A stretch of 56,279 bases of DNA from Campylobacterales bacterium (lineage in GTDB: Bacteria > Campylobacterota > Campylobacteria > Campylobacterales > Sulfurimonadaceae), in NCBI GenBank assembly GCA_026390075.1, contig JAPLGP010000028.1:1-56279 (forward strand), in the 5' to 3' direction. This document shows positions 25,186 through 35,272 of the stretch, piece after piece. Every line of letters starts with the position of its first letter. The stretch's first letter is position 1. The position numbers and the translations under genes were made by a program. The notes below the pieces were generated by a model. The model worked only from the letters and a program-made list of their open reading frames with translations, had not been told where the DNA came from and ran no database searches.

Positions 25186-26267
25186 AACAGACAATAAACA
25201 TTCCGCTTGGCTCACAACATATCGCACTTTTAGAGCCTGTACGATTTAAGTTTGAGTGTGAAAATGAGAAGATTATCGGTGTGGATTCAGATGTTGGATT
25301 TGTGCATCGTGGTATTGAGAGAGCGTGTACGACAAAGTTTAAATTTGATAGCATTGGTTATGTCGTTGCAAGGGTTTGTGGACTTTGTGCCATTACCCAT
25401 TCGCTCTCTTATACTGTTGCGATTGAGAAACTTTTAGGCGGTGAAATCAGTAAAAAAGCAAAATATCTGAGAATCTTGCTCTTAGAATTAGACAGAATTC
25501 ATTCCCACATGTTATGCCTTTCACACACTTGTGAAAATGCTGGATTTGAAGCTATGTTTATGAGAATTATGGGTGATAGAGAACTTGTGATGGAAATACA
25601 AGAGCTTCTCACAGGCAATAGAGTGCAGTTTGATTATATAAGCATCGGCGGAGTAAATAGGGACTTGAGTAGCACCGTGGCTCTAAAAATAAAAGAGAAT
25701 CTCTATGAAGTCAAACAAAAAGTGCTTGGTTATATGGATGAGTTTACGCATAATTGGAGTCTCTCTCTGAAGTTTAAAGGTATCGGAGCGTTAAGTCTTG
25801 ATGATGCATATATTTTTAACGCTATTGGACCCTTAGCAAGAGCCTCTGGGCTGAATATTGATGTAAGAAATGAGATAGATTATCTGCCTTTTAATGAGGT
25901 TGGATTTTTGATGCAAACGCACAGTGATGGCGATATCAATGCAAGAAATTTAGTAAGGTTAAATGAGATACTCAACTCTATTTTAATGTGCGAAAATATC
26001 ATAAATGGATTGCCAGAGGGCGAGATATTTACAAAAATCAAAGGCAAACCAAAGGGTGAAGCGATTGTCAGGTTTGAAGCTCCAAGAGGGGAATTGATGT
26101 ACTATGTCAAAGGAAATGGCACGGCTATGCTTGATCGGGTACGGATAAAAACGCCTACATTTTCCTCTATACCCGCATTTTCTCATATATTTGTAGGTCA
26201 GGATTATGCAGATGCACCAGCTATTTTGGCATCGTTTGATCCTTGTCTCTCATGCACAGCAAAGTAG
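25182..26267 (+). CDS. Ech-type [NiFe] hydrogenase large subunit (EchE/HycE/NuoD family)
   Basis: The 361-residue protein keeps both Ni-binding motifs: RVCGLCAITHS (L1) and DPCLSCTAK (L2). NuoD of Complex I lacks these cysteines, so this is a true group 4 hydrogenase. The chain ends just after the L2 motif (Thr-Ala-Lys), so there is no C-terminal extension for a protease to remove. ATG 25182 overlaps the preceding stop (ATGA) and follows AAGCGGA; an ATG at 25173 is also in frame. The expected reaction is H2-driven reduction of ferredoxin at the cost of the proton gradient, or the reverse. Confidence 0.93.
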   Translation: MKQTINIPLGSQHIALLEPVRFKFECENEKIIGVDSDVGFVHRGIERACTTKFKFDSIGYVVARVCGLCAITHSLSYTVAIEKLLGGEISKKAKYLRILLLELDRIHSHMLCLSHTCENAGFEAMFMRIMGDRELVMEIQELLTGNRVQFDYISIGGVNRDLSSTVALKIKENLYEVKQKVLGYMDEFTHNWSLSLKFKGIGALSLDDAYIFNAIGPLARASGLNIDVRNEIDYLPFNEVGFLMQTHSDGDINARNLVRLNEILNSILMCENIINGLPEGEIFTKIKGKPKGEAIVRFEAPRGELMYYVKGNGTAMLDRVRIKTPTFSSIPAFSHIFVGQDYADAPAILASFDPCLSCTAK

Positions 26268-26276
26268 GGGATTACG

Positions 26277-26678
26277 ATGTTCACTTCATTTACTAAAGCT
26301 TTTACAAACCTTTTTAAAACACCGCAGACGATTGATTATCCAGCTACTCCAATAGAAAAAGATAAAGAACATCGAGGTTTGATAGAGTACGGTGAAGAAG
26401 CATGTATCTACTGTTTAAAGTGTGAAAAAGCTTGTCCTCCAGGCGCTATATTGTTTGTACCTGTAGAGAATCCGCCAGAAAATGAGAAGAACAAAAAGGG
26501 ATTAAAATACCACTATAATCCCTATCTTTGTATCTATTGCAGTGAATGCGTACGAGCATGTCCAAAGCCAGACGAAGCACTTTGGCAAAGCAATAAAAAA
26601 TCACAACCTGCTACAAAAGAGGATAGGGTCAATGAGAGTTGGTTTGAATTGGAAAGATTAAAAAAGCAAACTGATTAA
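26277..26678 (+). CDS. Ech-type hydrogenase ferredoxin subunit (EchF/NuoI family)
   Basis: The 133-residue protein has two [4Fe-4S] motifs, CIYCLKCEKACPPG and CIYCSECVRACPKP, the pattern of NuoI/EchF. It would link the cytosolic ferredoxin pool to the hydrogenase core. It is the last gene of the operon and its stop codon overlaps that of convergent aroE by 3 bp, leaving no room for a terminator between them. Confidence 0.93.
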   Translation: MFTSFTKAFTNLFKTPQTIDYPATPIEKDKEHRGLIEYGEEACIYCLKCEKACPPGAILFVPVENPPENEKNKKGLKYHYNPYLCIYCSECVRACPKPDEALWQSNKKSQPATKEDRVNESWFELERLKKQTD

Positions 26679-27466
26679 AGCTCAAAACTACGAAGCATGT
26701 GAAATTTTATATCTTCAATTGCTAAGTTGGCATGTGTAAAAAGTACATTTGCTAAAATCCCTTGACCTAAAAGCATATCTGCCCCATCTTTGGAGGTCAA
26801 ATTATTTGCACATGCCAGTTTTAAAAATGGTGTTACTTTCCCATAAATAGCATCGGCTACAAAAGAGGTATTGTTCAAAATTGCTTCAATTATCTCTTTT
26901 GGGGCAGGGAGTTCTTCATCTTTGAGTCCTGCACTTGTTGTGTTTACGACTAAATCATATTTGGACAGTTTAAAATCTTCCCAGTCATGGCATGTGGAAA
27001 TCTCTTTAAAGTAGTTTAATTTTTCTTTACTTCTATTTAAAACAGTGACTTTGATATCGTCTTGAACAAATCGATTAGCCAAAGCTTTTGCAGTTCCACC
27101 CGCTCCGATAATCAAAACAGTTTCCACATGCCCAAACTCTTTTATAGCTTCCATAAACCCATCTGCATCTGTGTTGTAGCCTATGAGATGACCATTTTCA
27201 TTGACGATAGTATTGACAACACCTATATTTTTTGCAAAACCTCTTACTTCATCACAGGCACGAAAAGCTTCTTCTTTATGGGGAATGGTAATATTTGCTC
27301 CACTTAAACCAAGAGCAAAAAAAGTTTCGCGAAGTTTTGAACCATCTTCGAGATGAATTCTTGTGTAACACGCTGGATAGTTTAAATTTTTGAATACAGA
27401 GTTGTGCATAAGTGGAGAGCGAGAGTGTGCAACAGGGTTGCCAAAAATGGCGAAAAGGTGTTTCAT
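26675..27466 (-). CDS. aroE: Shikimate dehydrogenase
   Basis: AroE reduces 3-dehydroshikimate to shikimate with NADPH. The 263-residue protein starts LFAIFGNPVAHSRSPLMHN, has the catalytic Lys/Asn region GANITIPHKEEA and the nucleotide-binding VLIIGAGGTAKAL, and ends with MLLGQGILAN. It is the last gene of the trpE-aroE end of the large minus-strand operon (5 bp gap). Four copies of the GGCATGTG motif or its variants occur within 400 bp, an unusually dense group. Confidence 0.97.
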   Translation of the reverse strand: MKHLFAIFGNPVAHSRSPLMHNSVFKNLNYPACYTRIHLEDGSKLRETFFALGLSGANITIPHKEEAFRACDEVRGFAKNIGVVNTIVNENGHLIGYNTDADGFMEAIKEFGHVETVLIIGAGGTAKALANRFVQDDIKVTVLNRSKEKLNYFKEISTCHDWEDFKLSKYDLVVNTTSAGLKDEELPAPKEIIEAILNNTSFVADAIYGKVTPFLKLACANNLTSKDGADMLLGQGILANVLFTHANLAIEDIKFHMLRSFEL

Positions 27467-27471
27467 ATTTT

Positions 27472-28875
27472 TTAGTCTAAATCTTCGAGTGAACTCATAA
27501 GCGCACCAAGTTTATTACTGACTTCAAGATATTCTAACTCGTTTTGGGAGTCAGCTACCACTCCAGCTCCAGCTTGAAGTACAACCTTATCCTCTTTTAC
27601 CATTGCAGTTCGTATGGTTATAGCGCTGTCCATATTTCCATCAAATCCAAAGTAGCCGATGCTTCCACTGTAAAAACCTCTTTTAATGCCCTCATACTCT
27701 GCTATAAGCTCCATTGCTCTGATTTTTGGAGCACCTGTCATAGTTCCAGCAGTAAATGTTGCCATAAACAGATCAAACATATCTTTGTCATCATCCAGTT
27801 GGGCTACAACATCAGAGACTATGTGCATAACATGAGAAAATCTCTCTATATGCATCATATTTTCAACTTTGACCGTTCCTGTTTTTGCGACTCTTCCTAT
27901 ATCATTGCGCCCTAAGTCTATAAGCATAAGATGTTCTGCTAACTCTTTTGGGTCATGTAAAAGCTCAATTTCAAGCTCATAATCACGCTCTTTTGTTTTG
28001 CCTCTTTTTCTTGTTCCTGCGATTGGACGAAGAAGAAGCTCTCCATTTGTAAGGCGAACCATAACCTCAGGAGAACTTCCAACGATGTTAAAATCTTCAT
28101 ACTCCATCAAAAACATATAAGGGGAAGGATTTTTCGTTCTTAGAATGCGATAAAAACTAAATGGGTCAACTTTAATATTTCGAGTAAAGCGATTTGTCAT
28201 AAGAATCTGAAAAACATCTCCGCTACGAATCATCTCTTTAGAATCATCAATCATTTTGAAAAATTTCTCTTTTGAGTGTGCGAAACTTCCTTTGTCCGAG
28301 CCTACATTTTTTTTCATGTGAATATATTCGTAAGAACTCTTTAACTCATTTTCAATAGCATCAAATTTTTTGCTCATCTCTTCTAGCGTACTGATTAAAG
28401 ATATTTGATGATTTTTATGTGAATAGACTAAAATAAGTTTAGGCAAGATTAAATCTAAATCTGGTGTATGAAGCTCATCTTTGAGATTTTCCATAGTAAG
28501 GAAAAGTTTTGGTTCAAAAACTTTTACCATGTCGTAGCCAATGTATCCTATAAATCCATCAACAAATCCCACATTTAATTCTTTTGTAGCTTGTTTGTAA
28601 GTGGTAGTATCTATATTTTTGTAGTACTCTTTTAAAAATGTAAAAGGGTTTTCTTCCTTTTCATGTCTAATCTGATTTGCATCAGTGTAGATAGTTTTGT
28701 TATTAATAAATTGTAATCTTTCTCTCGCGCCTATACAAATAAAACTGTAGTTGCCCTCAGATTGTCCAGCACTCTCAAAAAGATAAGTAATTTCATCTTT
28801 AAAGAGAGACTTGAGCTTTGAATAAACGGCTATAGGAGCGAGTTGGTCAAGTATAAATTGCTTAGAATATATCAA
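27472..28875 (-). CDS. trpE: Anthranilate synthase component I
   Basis: TrpE converts chorismate to anthranilate with ammonia from TrpG. The 467-residue protein has the chorismate-binding motifs PIAGTRKRG, LIDLGRNDIGRV and FTAGTMTGAPK. The N-terminal FESAGQSEGNYSF resembles the tryptophan-feedback LLES element of TrpE and argues against PabB. No trpG lies next to it; the partner must be elsewhere. It sits between the SPOR gene and aroE in a block that in C. jejuni, as I recall, lacks trpE. Confidence 0.9.
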   Translation of the reverse strand: MIYSKQFILDQLAPIAVYSKLKSLFKDEITYLFESAGQSEGNYSFICIGARERLQFINNKTIYTDANQIRHEKEENPFTFLKEYYKNIDTTTYKQATKELNVGFVDGFIGYIGYDMVKVFEPKLFLTMENLKDELHTPDLDLILPKLILVYSHKNHQISLISTLEEMSKKFDAIENELKSSYEYIHMKKNVGSDKGSFAHSKEKFFKMIDDSKEMIRSGDVFQILMTNRFTRNIKVDPFSFYRILRTKNPSPYMFLMEYEDFNIVGSSPEVMVRLTNGELLLRPIAGTRKRGKTKERDYELEIELLHDPKELAEHLMLIDLGRNDIGRVAKTGTVKVENMMHIERFSHVMHIVSDVVAQLDDDKDMFDLFMATFTAGTMTGAPKIRAMELIAEYEGIKRGFYSGSIGYFGFDGNMDSAITIRTAMVKEDKVVLQAGAGVVADSQNELEYLEVSNKLGALMSSLEDLD

Positions 28876-28890
28876 AATGAAATCTTTAAA

Positions 28891-29619
28891 TTACATTCTA
28901 GTTAAAAAAGCACCAGCTTCAATACTGTTACGAATAACTGCTAGAGCATCTCTTGCCTCTTTTTCACTTTTAAAAGGACCAACTAAAACTTTATTCAGTG
29001 GTTCATTAGCATTTTTAGACACATTATGATATGTATAACTGTATCCTTTATCTGTAATAGAGATTAAGAACTTTTTATTTGGCTCATATTTTGAAAAAGA
29101 ACCAACTTGAATATAATATGCCCCAGTTACGATTGCTTTATCCGTAGATACTTTTTCTGTAGCTACTTTTTCAACAGGAGCTTTTTCTTTTATTGGAGTT
29201 ACTGTTTTAGCAGTATCTTTTACAACTCTATTTTCTTTTACTACTTGCTCTTGTTTAGGTGCAGACTCTTTTGCAGCAGGAAGTTTTTCTTGAGTGCCTT
29301 GGCTCTCTTGTTTTAATTTTTTAGCAATATCATCTAAATTATTATTATCTTGATTTTCGTCTTTCATTACTTTCACATCTTCAAAAAGTGGCTCTTCTTG
29401 AGTAGGTTTTGCAGGGAGTATAGATTGCAATTCTGGTTTTGGTGGTAAAACAGCTTGTGGTAAATTATCGGTATTGTTTGAAGCAACACTATTCATAAGC
29501 ATTACCACTATAATCAAAATAACTCCAAGAGTTGCAACTGCTAAAACAATCTTTTTATTACTGTTTGTTGCGCTATTTCTGTTTAAGATAATGTCATTTA
29601 ATTCGTTTTTTTCTTCCAT
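28891..29619 (-). CDS. SPOR domain membrane protein
   Basis: The 242-residue protein has a short cytoplasmic start, one membrane helix (about 24-44), a long Pro/Lys/Glu-rich periplasmic linker with repeated K-E-x-V segments, and a C-terminal SPOR domain (about 166-242, YYIQVGSFSKYEPN). SPOR domains bind denuded glycan strands at the division septum. It corresponds in position to the SPOR gene between DUF1882 and aroE in Campylobacter. Confidence 0.88.
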   Translation of the reverse strand: MEEKNELNDIILNRNSATNSNKKIVLAVATLGVILIIVVMLMNSVASNNTDNLPQAVLPPKPELQSILPAKPTQEEPLFEDVKVMKDENQDNNNLDDIAKKLKQESQGTQEKLPAAKESAPKQEQVVKENRVVKDTAKTVTPIKEKAPVEKVATEKVSTDKAIVTGAYYIQVGSFSKYEPNKKFLISITDKGYSYTYHNVSKNANEPLNKVLVGPFKSEKEARDALAVIRNSIEAGAFLTRM

Positions 29620-29707
29620 AATATAATCTCCTTTATTCGTTGCTAAGTCTTATTATTATATAAATATTATCATGTAAAGCATTATTAGTACCAAACTAAA
29701 TAATGTG

Positions 29708-30253
29708 CTACATGTGTTTTGACCAAGAAGCTCCACGCTCTTTTGAATAAACATCATACGGAACAGTTAAAATATTATACTCATTTGGCATTTCATCATT
29801 TGGAAACATTCTCCACTGTTTAGGCTGTTTTGATGCTAGTTTCATAGAAATCATTTTGCCAAGTTGAATAGCTTCTTGCAATGTGGTATGACCTTTATGT
29901 ATGTAAACATGAAGATGACCCTCTGTTTTAGATTTGTAAGCAGTAAAATTTATGTAGCCCTCTTCACGAAGTAAAAGTTGTGCTTTATGATAAAATCGCT
30001 CAGGATCTCTTCCATTATAGTCAATCACAATATTTTCAACTTTGTTGTGTTGATTCACTAAAGAGTGAGCAATAGTTATCTCACCTTTTAGATGTTGATT
30101 GATAAGTGATTGTGTTAATGGTGCATTTATTTTTTCAAACTTATTATAAAAAGTTCGTCCTTTAAATGTGAGTTTATCAACCACCGTCTCACTCTTTAGC
30201 CAGTAGTGGTCGCTTACCATTTTTATAAGTTTAAGATCCATTGCAGTCATCAT
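29708..30253 (-). CDS. DUF1882 protein (Campylobacterota-specific)
   Basis: The 181-residue protein matches the DUF1882 family, known to me only from Campylobacterota. Conserved parts include the central [17 protein letters not shown] and the C-terminal [21 protein letters not shown]. These two blocks are faintly reminiscent of archaeo-eukaryotic primase-type folds, but I would not assign a function. It lies 9 bp after glyA and its start (ATG 30253 or 30250) follows AGGA. Confidence 0.8.
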   Translation of the reverse strand: MMTAMDLKLIKMVSDHYWLKSETVVDKLTFKGRTFYNKFEKINAPLTQSLINQHLKGEITIAHSLVNQHNKVENIVIDYNGRDPERFYHKAQLLLREEGYINFTAYKSKTEGHLHVYIHKGHTTLQEAIQLGKMISMKLASKQPKQWRMFPNDEMPNEYNILTVPYDVYSKERGASWSKHM

Positions 30254-30262
30254 AGTTCTATC

Positions 30263-31510
30263 CTAGTAAGTTGATTGATTATATATTACAAACTTTTGAG
30301 CTAATGCTTTTAACTCTTCTTTGATAGTTGCTTGTAAAGTCGTGTTACTGATATCATCTAACACATCCGCCATTTTGTTTGCTATGAGCTCGAACTCTTT
30401 TTCTTTCATACCGCGAGATGTAAGTGCAGGGCTTCCAACACGAATACCTGAAGTTACAAAAGGACTTCTTGTTTCTCCTGGAACAGTATTTTTGTTGATA
30501 GTTATACCAGCATTTCCAAGTGCAGCGTCCGCATCTTTTCCTGAAAATTCACGACCAACGAAAGAGACTAAAACTAAGTGGTTGTCTGTTCCGCCACTTA
30601 CAACATCGTAGCCTCTGTTCATAAGCACTTCTGCAAGAACTTTAGCATTTGCTTTTACTTGCTTCGCATACTCTTTCCATGCAGGAGAGAGGTTATACTT
30701 AAATCCAACAGCTTTTGCAGCGATAACATGCACAAGTGGTCCACCTTGGAGAGCTGGGAAGATTGCCGAGTTCATCTTTTTTGCAATCTCTTCATCATTT
30801 GTCATAATCATACCGCCTCTAGGACCTGCAAGAGTTTTGTGTGTTGTTGTTGTTACAACATGGGCATGTGGAAATGGACTTGGATGTTCACCTGCTGCAA
30901 CTAAACCAGCGATATGTGCGATGTCAGCAAACAATATTGCTCCAACTGCATCCGCTATTTCACGGAATTTTGCAAAATCAATTTCTCTTGCATAAGCACT
31001 TGCCCCACAAATGATAATCTTAGGCTGAGTAATTTTAGCGATATCTAAAACTCTATCGTAGTTAATACGACCATCAAGCTCAACACCATAAGTAAAACTA
31101 GAATAGTTTTGACCTGAAAAACTAGGCTTACTCCCATGCGTTAAATGCCCGCCATGGCTTAAATCCATACCAAGTATTTTATCACCTGCTTTGATGAGTC
31201 CTGCATAAACAGCAGCATTTGCTTGGCTTCCTGAGTGAGGCTGAACATTTGCATAGTTACAACCAAAAAGTTTACATGCTCTGTCTATCGCTAATTGTTC
31301 TACACCATCCGCATATTCACATCCACCATAATAACGCTTTGCAGGGTAACCCTCAGCATATTTGTTTGTAAACACAGAACCCATAGCTTCCATTACTGCT
31401 GGAAGTGTAAAGTTCTCAGATGCAATCATCTCTAAATGGTCAGTCTGACGCTCTAACTCTTTTTCACATAACTCAAAAATTTCACTATCAAACTCTTGTA
31501 AAAAACTCAT
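30263..31510 (-). CDS. glyA: Serine hydroxymethyltransferase
   Basis: GlyA interconverts serine and glycine, loading one-carbon units on tetrahydrofolate. The 415-residue length is standard. The PLP lysine sits in [16 protein letters not shown]; other family blocks are [32 protein letters not shown] and the C-terminal [15 protein letters not shown]. It follows lysS by 20 bp in the operon. Confidence 0.98.
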   Translation of the reverse strand: MSFLQEFDSEIFELCEKELERQTDHLEMIASENFTLPAVMEAMGSVFTNKYAEGYPAKRYYGGCEYADGVEQLAIDRACKLFGCNYANVQPHSGSQANAAVYAGLIKAGDKILGMDLSHGGHLTHGSKPSFSGQNYSSFTYGVELDGRINYDRVLDIAKITQPKIIICGASAYAREIDFAKFREIADAVGAILFADIAHIAGLVAAGEHPSPFPHAHVVTTTTHKTLAGPRGGMIMTNDEEIAKKMNSAIFPALQGGPLVHVIAAKAVGFKYNLSPAWKEYAKQVKANAKVLAEVLMNRGYDVVSGGTDNHLVLVSFVGREFSGKDADAALGNAGITINKNTVPGETRSPFVTSGIRVGSPALTSRGMKEKEFELIANKMADVLDDISNTTLQATIKEELKALAQKFVIYNQSTY

Positions 31511-31530
31511 TTATATCTCCTTGATTTGTT

Positions 31531-33045
31531 TTATTCTTCTTCTTGATGTAATTCGTCGTTGTGTATCGGTTTCATAGCTGGAAACAGTAAAACATCTCTA
31601 ATGGAATGCTCATTTGTAAGCAACATGACAAGTCTGTCGATGCCTATTCCTTGTCCAGCTGTTGGAGCCATTCCGTAGCTAAGTGCTTCTATAAAGTCTT
31701 CATCCATCGCATGTGCTTCATCATCGCCACCATCTTTAGATTCGACTTGTGCTTTAAATCTTTCATATTGGTCAACAGGGTCATTTAACTCACTAAATGC
31801 GTTTGCTATCTCACGACCTGCTATGAAAAGCTCAAACCTTTCAGTTATCTCAGGATTGATATCGCTTCTTCTTGCAAGTGGAGAAATAGCAACAGGATAC
31901 TCAGTGATAAATGTTGGATTTATAAGTTTTTTCTCTACAAATGCATCAAAAAGCTCACCTTGAAGCTGTCCTAATGAAAGGTTGTTTTTTACAGATATAT
32001 TTTTACTTTTTAAAAACTCTAAAATTTTATCTTTATCATTTACAATTTCTTGTGGAACTTCTCCGATAGTGTGTAGAGATTTTATAAGAGGAATTTCTGA
32101 AAATTTGTTGAAATCTATCTCTAAATCTCCATAAGGAAGGTAGGTTGGTAAATCTAAATGCTCAAACAGATAACGAAAGTACTCTTTTGTAATTTCTATA
32201 AGGTCTTTATATGTTTTATAAGCCCAGTAAAATTCAATAGAAGTAAATTCAGGATTATGGGTTGCATCCATTCCCTCATTTCTAAAGTTACGGTTTATCT
32301 CAAAAACTGCTTCAAATCCGCCAACAATAAGTCTCTTTAAGTAAAGCTCAGGTGCAATTCTTAAAAATCTATCAATAGAAAGTGCATTATGATGTGTAAC
32401 AAATGGTTTTGCATTTGCTCCACCAGCAATAGGATGCATCATAGGTGTTTCAACTTCTAAAAAGCCTTTATCTTCAAAAAATCTTCTTGTTAATGATATA
32501 ACTTTTGAGCGAATTTGAAATGTTTTTCTCACATCTGCATTCATGATAAGGTCGAGATATCTTTTTCTATATCTTGTCTCTTTGTCTGTAATTCCGTGAA
32601 ATTTTTCAGGAAGTGGCGCGATAGCTTTTGTCAGTAGTTTAAATTCTGAAGCATGGAGCGATAATTCACCTTGATTTGTTACAAAAGGATAACCTCCAGC
32701 TTCGATAATGTCTCCAACTTCTATATTTTTTTTAAATACATCGTTATAAAAATCCTCAGGAAGATTATCTCTTGCTACATAAATTTGTAACACACCGCTT
32801 TCGTCCTCTAGTTGTAGAAAACTTGCTTTACCCATAATTCTTAAGAGCTTGATACGCCCTGATACAGTGTAGTGTCTATGTTCATCTCTTTTATTTTCTT
32901 TATTTGCAATATCTGAGTTTACATTGATATATTTTTTAATTGTACTGTTTCTTTGTGAGTTATTACAATAAGGATTAATCCCACTTTGTCTTAATAACTC
33001 CGCTTTTTCAATTCTTAGTTGAACAAATTTGTTTTCAAAAGCCAA
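31531..33045 (-). CDS. lysS: Lysyl-tRNA synthetase, class II
   Basis: The 504-residue enzyme charges tRNA-Lys. It has an N-terminal OB-fold anticodon-binding domain (about 55-150) and class II motifs: [20 protein letters not shown] (motif 2) and [11 protein letters not shown] (motif 3). It sits 15 bp after fur and 20 bp before glyA, an order shared with Campylobacter. Confidence 0.98.
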   Translation of the reverse strand: MAFENKFVQLRIEKAELLRQSGINPYCNNSQRNSTIKKYINVNSDIANKENKRDEHRHYTVSGRIKLLRIMGKASFLQLEDESGVLQIYVARDNLPEDFYNDVFKKNIEVGDIIEAGGYPFVTNQGELSLHASEFKLLTKAIAPLPEKFHGITDKETRYRKRYLDLIMNADVRKTFQIRSKVISLTRRFFEDKGFLEVETPMMHPIAGGANAKPFVTHHNALSIDRFLRIAPELYLKRLIVGGFEAVFEINRNFRNEGMDATHNPEFTSIEFYWAYKTYKDLIEITKEYFRYLFEHLDLPTYLPYGDLEIDFNKFSEIPLIKSLHTIGEVPQEIVNDKDKILEFLKSKNISVKNNLSLGQLQGELFDAFVEKKLINPTFITEYPVAISPLARRSDINPEITERFELFIAGREIANAFSELNDPVDQYERFKAQVESKDGGDDEAHAMDEDFIEALSYGMAPTAGQGIGIDRLVMLLTNEHSIRDVLLFPAMKPIHNDELHQEEE

Positions 33046-33060
33046 TAGTTTTTCCTTTTT

Positions 33061-33537
33061 TTATTTAGTTTGACATTGTTTGCAGATTCCATAAATCTGC
33101 ATTGAGTGATTCGACATTTTAAATCCAAGCTCGTTCGCGATGGCATGTTGTCTTTTTTCTATCTGTTCATCTACAAATTCTGTTATATTTCCACATGCCG
33201 TGCATATTATATGGTCGTGATGTTTTTTCGCACCGAGTTCATATTTTTTACCTGATGCTCCAAAAGATAAAAAAGTAACCATATCTGAATTTTCTAGAAG
33301 AGAGAGAGTTCTATAAATCGTTGCTATTCCAGTTTTTAAATCAGGGAATTTATTTTTTATAAGTGTATGTAAAGATTCAGGTGTGAGATGCTCATTTGAG
33401 TTATAAAGAGTTTCTAAAATAACTTCTCTCTGAATTGTAAACTTGAGAGAATTTTTTTTAAGAAGTTCTTTAAAATTACTTAAAAGTTGTTCATACTCTA
33501 TCGTTCTATGATTAAAATTTGTTGCTACTTGAGACAT
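33061..33537 (-). CDS. fur: Ferric uptake regulator Fur
   Basis: Fur represses iron-uptake genes when bound to Fe(II). The 158-residue protein has an N-terminal winged helix (SLKFTIQREVILETLYN to TIYRTLSLLE) and a metal-binding domain with HHDHIICTACG and a second CxxC (GICKQC). Its start codon abuts the cvpA stop with no gap. A GGCATGTGGAAA motif overlaps codons of the CTACGN segment. Confidence 0.97.
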   Translation of the reverse strand: MSQVATNFNHRTIEYEQLLSNFKELLKKNSLKFTIQREVILETLYNSNEHLTPESLHTLIKNKFPDLKTGIATIYRTLSLLENSDMVTFLSFGASGKKYELGAKKHHDHIICTACGNITEFVDEQIEKRQHAIANELGFKMSNHSMQIYGICKQCQTK

Positions 33538-34191
33538 TTATTTAGTACCATTTTTATTTAATTTTACATCTTTGGCTATTTCTGGCATAGCTTCTTTTAT
33601 TTGTGTTTTAGCATCATTGACTATGTTTTGTGTTGCACTGTCTATGCTTTGGTTTACTTTATTTTGTAGATTTGTTGTAGTTGCATTTATGTCGTTACTT
33701 ATTCCTACTGGGTCTAATTTCATAACAAAAGAGCCAGTTTCTACTAAAAAAGGAAATAAAATACTATTTTTCATGCTTGAATCAATAGCTGTTTTTACAA
33801 CTTTGATATTGTAAGCGGCATGTGCAATAACTGCTGCAATAAGAAAAAATTTCCCTGCACCAAAAACAAAACCTAAAATTTTGTCTATTGGACCTAGTCC
33901 GCTTAAAGAACTTAATTTTTTAAATAAAAAGCCTACCATAATCATAAAAAGCCAGAACATTGCGAGTGTTGCTAAAAAACCTGAAAAACTTACAGCCGTA
34001 TGGTTGTCAAATTTGAAGATAAAATCACTCAGATATTGCCCAACTTTGTCGCCAACTCTTGAAGCTACAAATATACCACCAATGATACCAATGAGTCCAA
34101 ATAACTCTTTAAAAAAACCATTTACGATTCCCTTGAGTCCTAAAAGGAGAATAACAATAGATACAATTATGTCAAAATAATTCAATGCCAT
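33538..34191 (-). CDS. cvpA: CvpA family membrane protein
   Basis: The 217-residue protein has four predicted membrane helices in the first 130 residues and the family start NYFDIIVSIVILLLGLKGIVNGFFKE-type block with a polar C-terminal tail. CvpA was named for colicin V production and affects envelope robustness; the mechanism is unclear. It sits between the diguanylate cyclase (2 bp gap) and fur (0 bp). Confidence 0.9.
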   Translation of the reverse strand: MALNYFDIIVSIVILLLGLKGIVNGFFKELFGLIGIIGGIFVASRVGDKVGQYLSDFIFKFDNHTAVSFSGFLATLAMFWLFMIMVGFLFKKLSSLSGLGPIDKILGFVFGAGKFFLIAAVIAHAAYNIKVVKTAIDSSMKNSILFPFLVETGSFVMKLDPVGISNDINATTTNLQNKVNQSIDSATQNIVNDAKTQIKEAMPEIAKDVKLNKNGTK

Positions 34192-34193
34192 TT

Positions 34194-35105
34194 CTAATTT
34201 TCTACCCGCATTTGGTCTTTTCCATTTGTTTTTGCTAAGTAAAGAGCCTTGTCAGCTCTTGACACAATTGCATCAGGTGTGTCATTTTGCTTATAGATTG
34301 TCGCACCAATACTCATAGTTACTTGAAGATTGATTCCTTTATATATCAGCTTACTCTCTCTAACTAATTCTAAAAGTCTATTCGAAATTTTTTCACAGTC
34401 TTGATTGTCAAGACGATTGAGTACGATAACAAACTCTTCGCCTCCATATCTAAAGACTTTATCTCCATCGCGCACAGTTTTTCTAAAAATATTTGCGATA
34501 AACATTAAAATTTTATCTCCTGCAACATGTCCATGGGTGTCATTTATCATTTTAAAATTGTCTATATCGAGCATAAGAAGATGGAGTTCATAGTGCATGT
34601 TGTCTCTTGCACAAATTTCATCAAGATAGGAGATTAATGCGCGTCTGTTATATACTTTTGTTAATGGGTCTAAGTTTGTTGTTTCTTCTAGTATTTTTAC
34701 TTGATTTGATAAATTTGAAATAACACTATTTGCTTTTTTAACTTCATCCACCATGTGTGCTTGGATATCATTAAATTTTTGTGTGATTGAAGATAAATCA
34801 ATCTCTTGCATACTGCATTCACTTATAGTTTTTTCATGCATTTGAGCGAGTTCTTCAAATCGTGTGTTAGTATTTTTATAAGAGAGTAAACTTCTGTCAG
34901 TAAGTTCTTTATACGCATTCGTAAACGCGGCTCTTGCATGTGCCATAGAATCCAAATCATCATCCGCGATTGTCGCGATAACATTGACAGAATCTTTTAA
35001 ATAATTGATAACTTGTTCTTTATTCGCATCTTCTTGTTCATCGATTTTTTCAAGTAGATTCTCATACATTTGAGTTACAAGAGACTTTAAGTCATCTTTT
35101 TGCAT
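34194..35105 (-). CDS. Diguanylate cyclase, cytosolic
   Basis: The 303-residue protein has an N-terminal helical region (about 1-140, no membrane segment) and a GGDEF domain. The active site is GGEEF in FRYGGEEFVIVL, with an RxxD inhibitory site (RDGD) five residues before it, so both synthesis of c-di-GMP and product inhibition are expected. ATG 35105 follows GGAA at good spacing; ATG 35111 lies too close to it. It is the first gene of the operon that runs through cvpA and fur to aroE. Confidence 0.92.
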   Translation of the reverse strand: MQKDDLKSLVTQMYENLLEKIDEQEDANKEQVINYLKDSVNVIATIADDDLDSMAHARAAFTNAYKELTDRSLLSYKNTNTRFEELAQMHEKTISECSMQEIDLSSITQKFNDIQAHMVDEVKKANSVISNLSNQVKILEETTNLDPLTKVYNRRALISYLDEICARDNMHYELHLLMLDIDNFKMINDTHGHVAGDKILMFIANIFRKTVRDGDKVFRYGGEEFVIVLNRLDNQDCEKISNRLLELVRESKLIYKGINLQVTMSIGATIYKQNDTPDAIVSRADKALYLAKTNGKDQMRVEN

Positions 35106-35272
35106 AGGCATTTCCAGATATAAAATATTTCGTAATTATACATCTATAAGCATAAAAAAAACTTTTGTACTCTTTTTACATAGAGTTATTTGCTTATTTT
35201 TATACATAAATCAGAGCTATTTTAGGTATTTTTATGTAATATTTCAAAAATTTTATCAATTAAGGTTCTATT

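Noticed and set aside
33061-34191. Possible tRNA or small RNA genes between operon members
   Set aside because: Gaps in this operon are 0-20 bp, leaving no room, and I saw no tRNA-like clover-leaf anywhere in the window.
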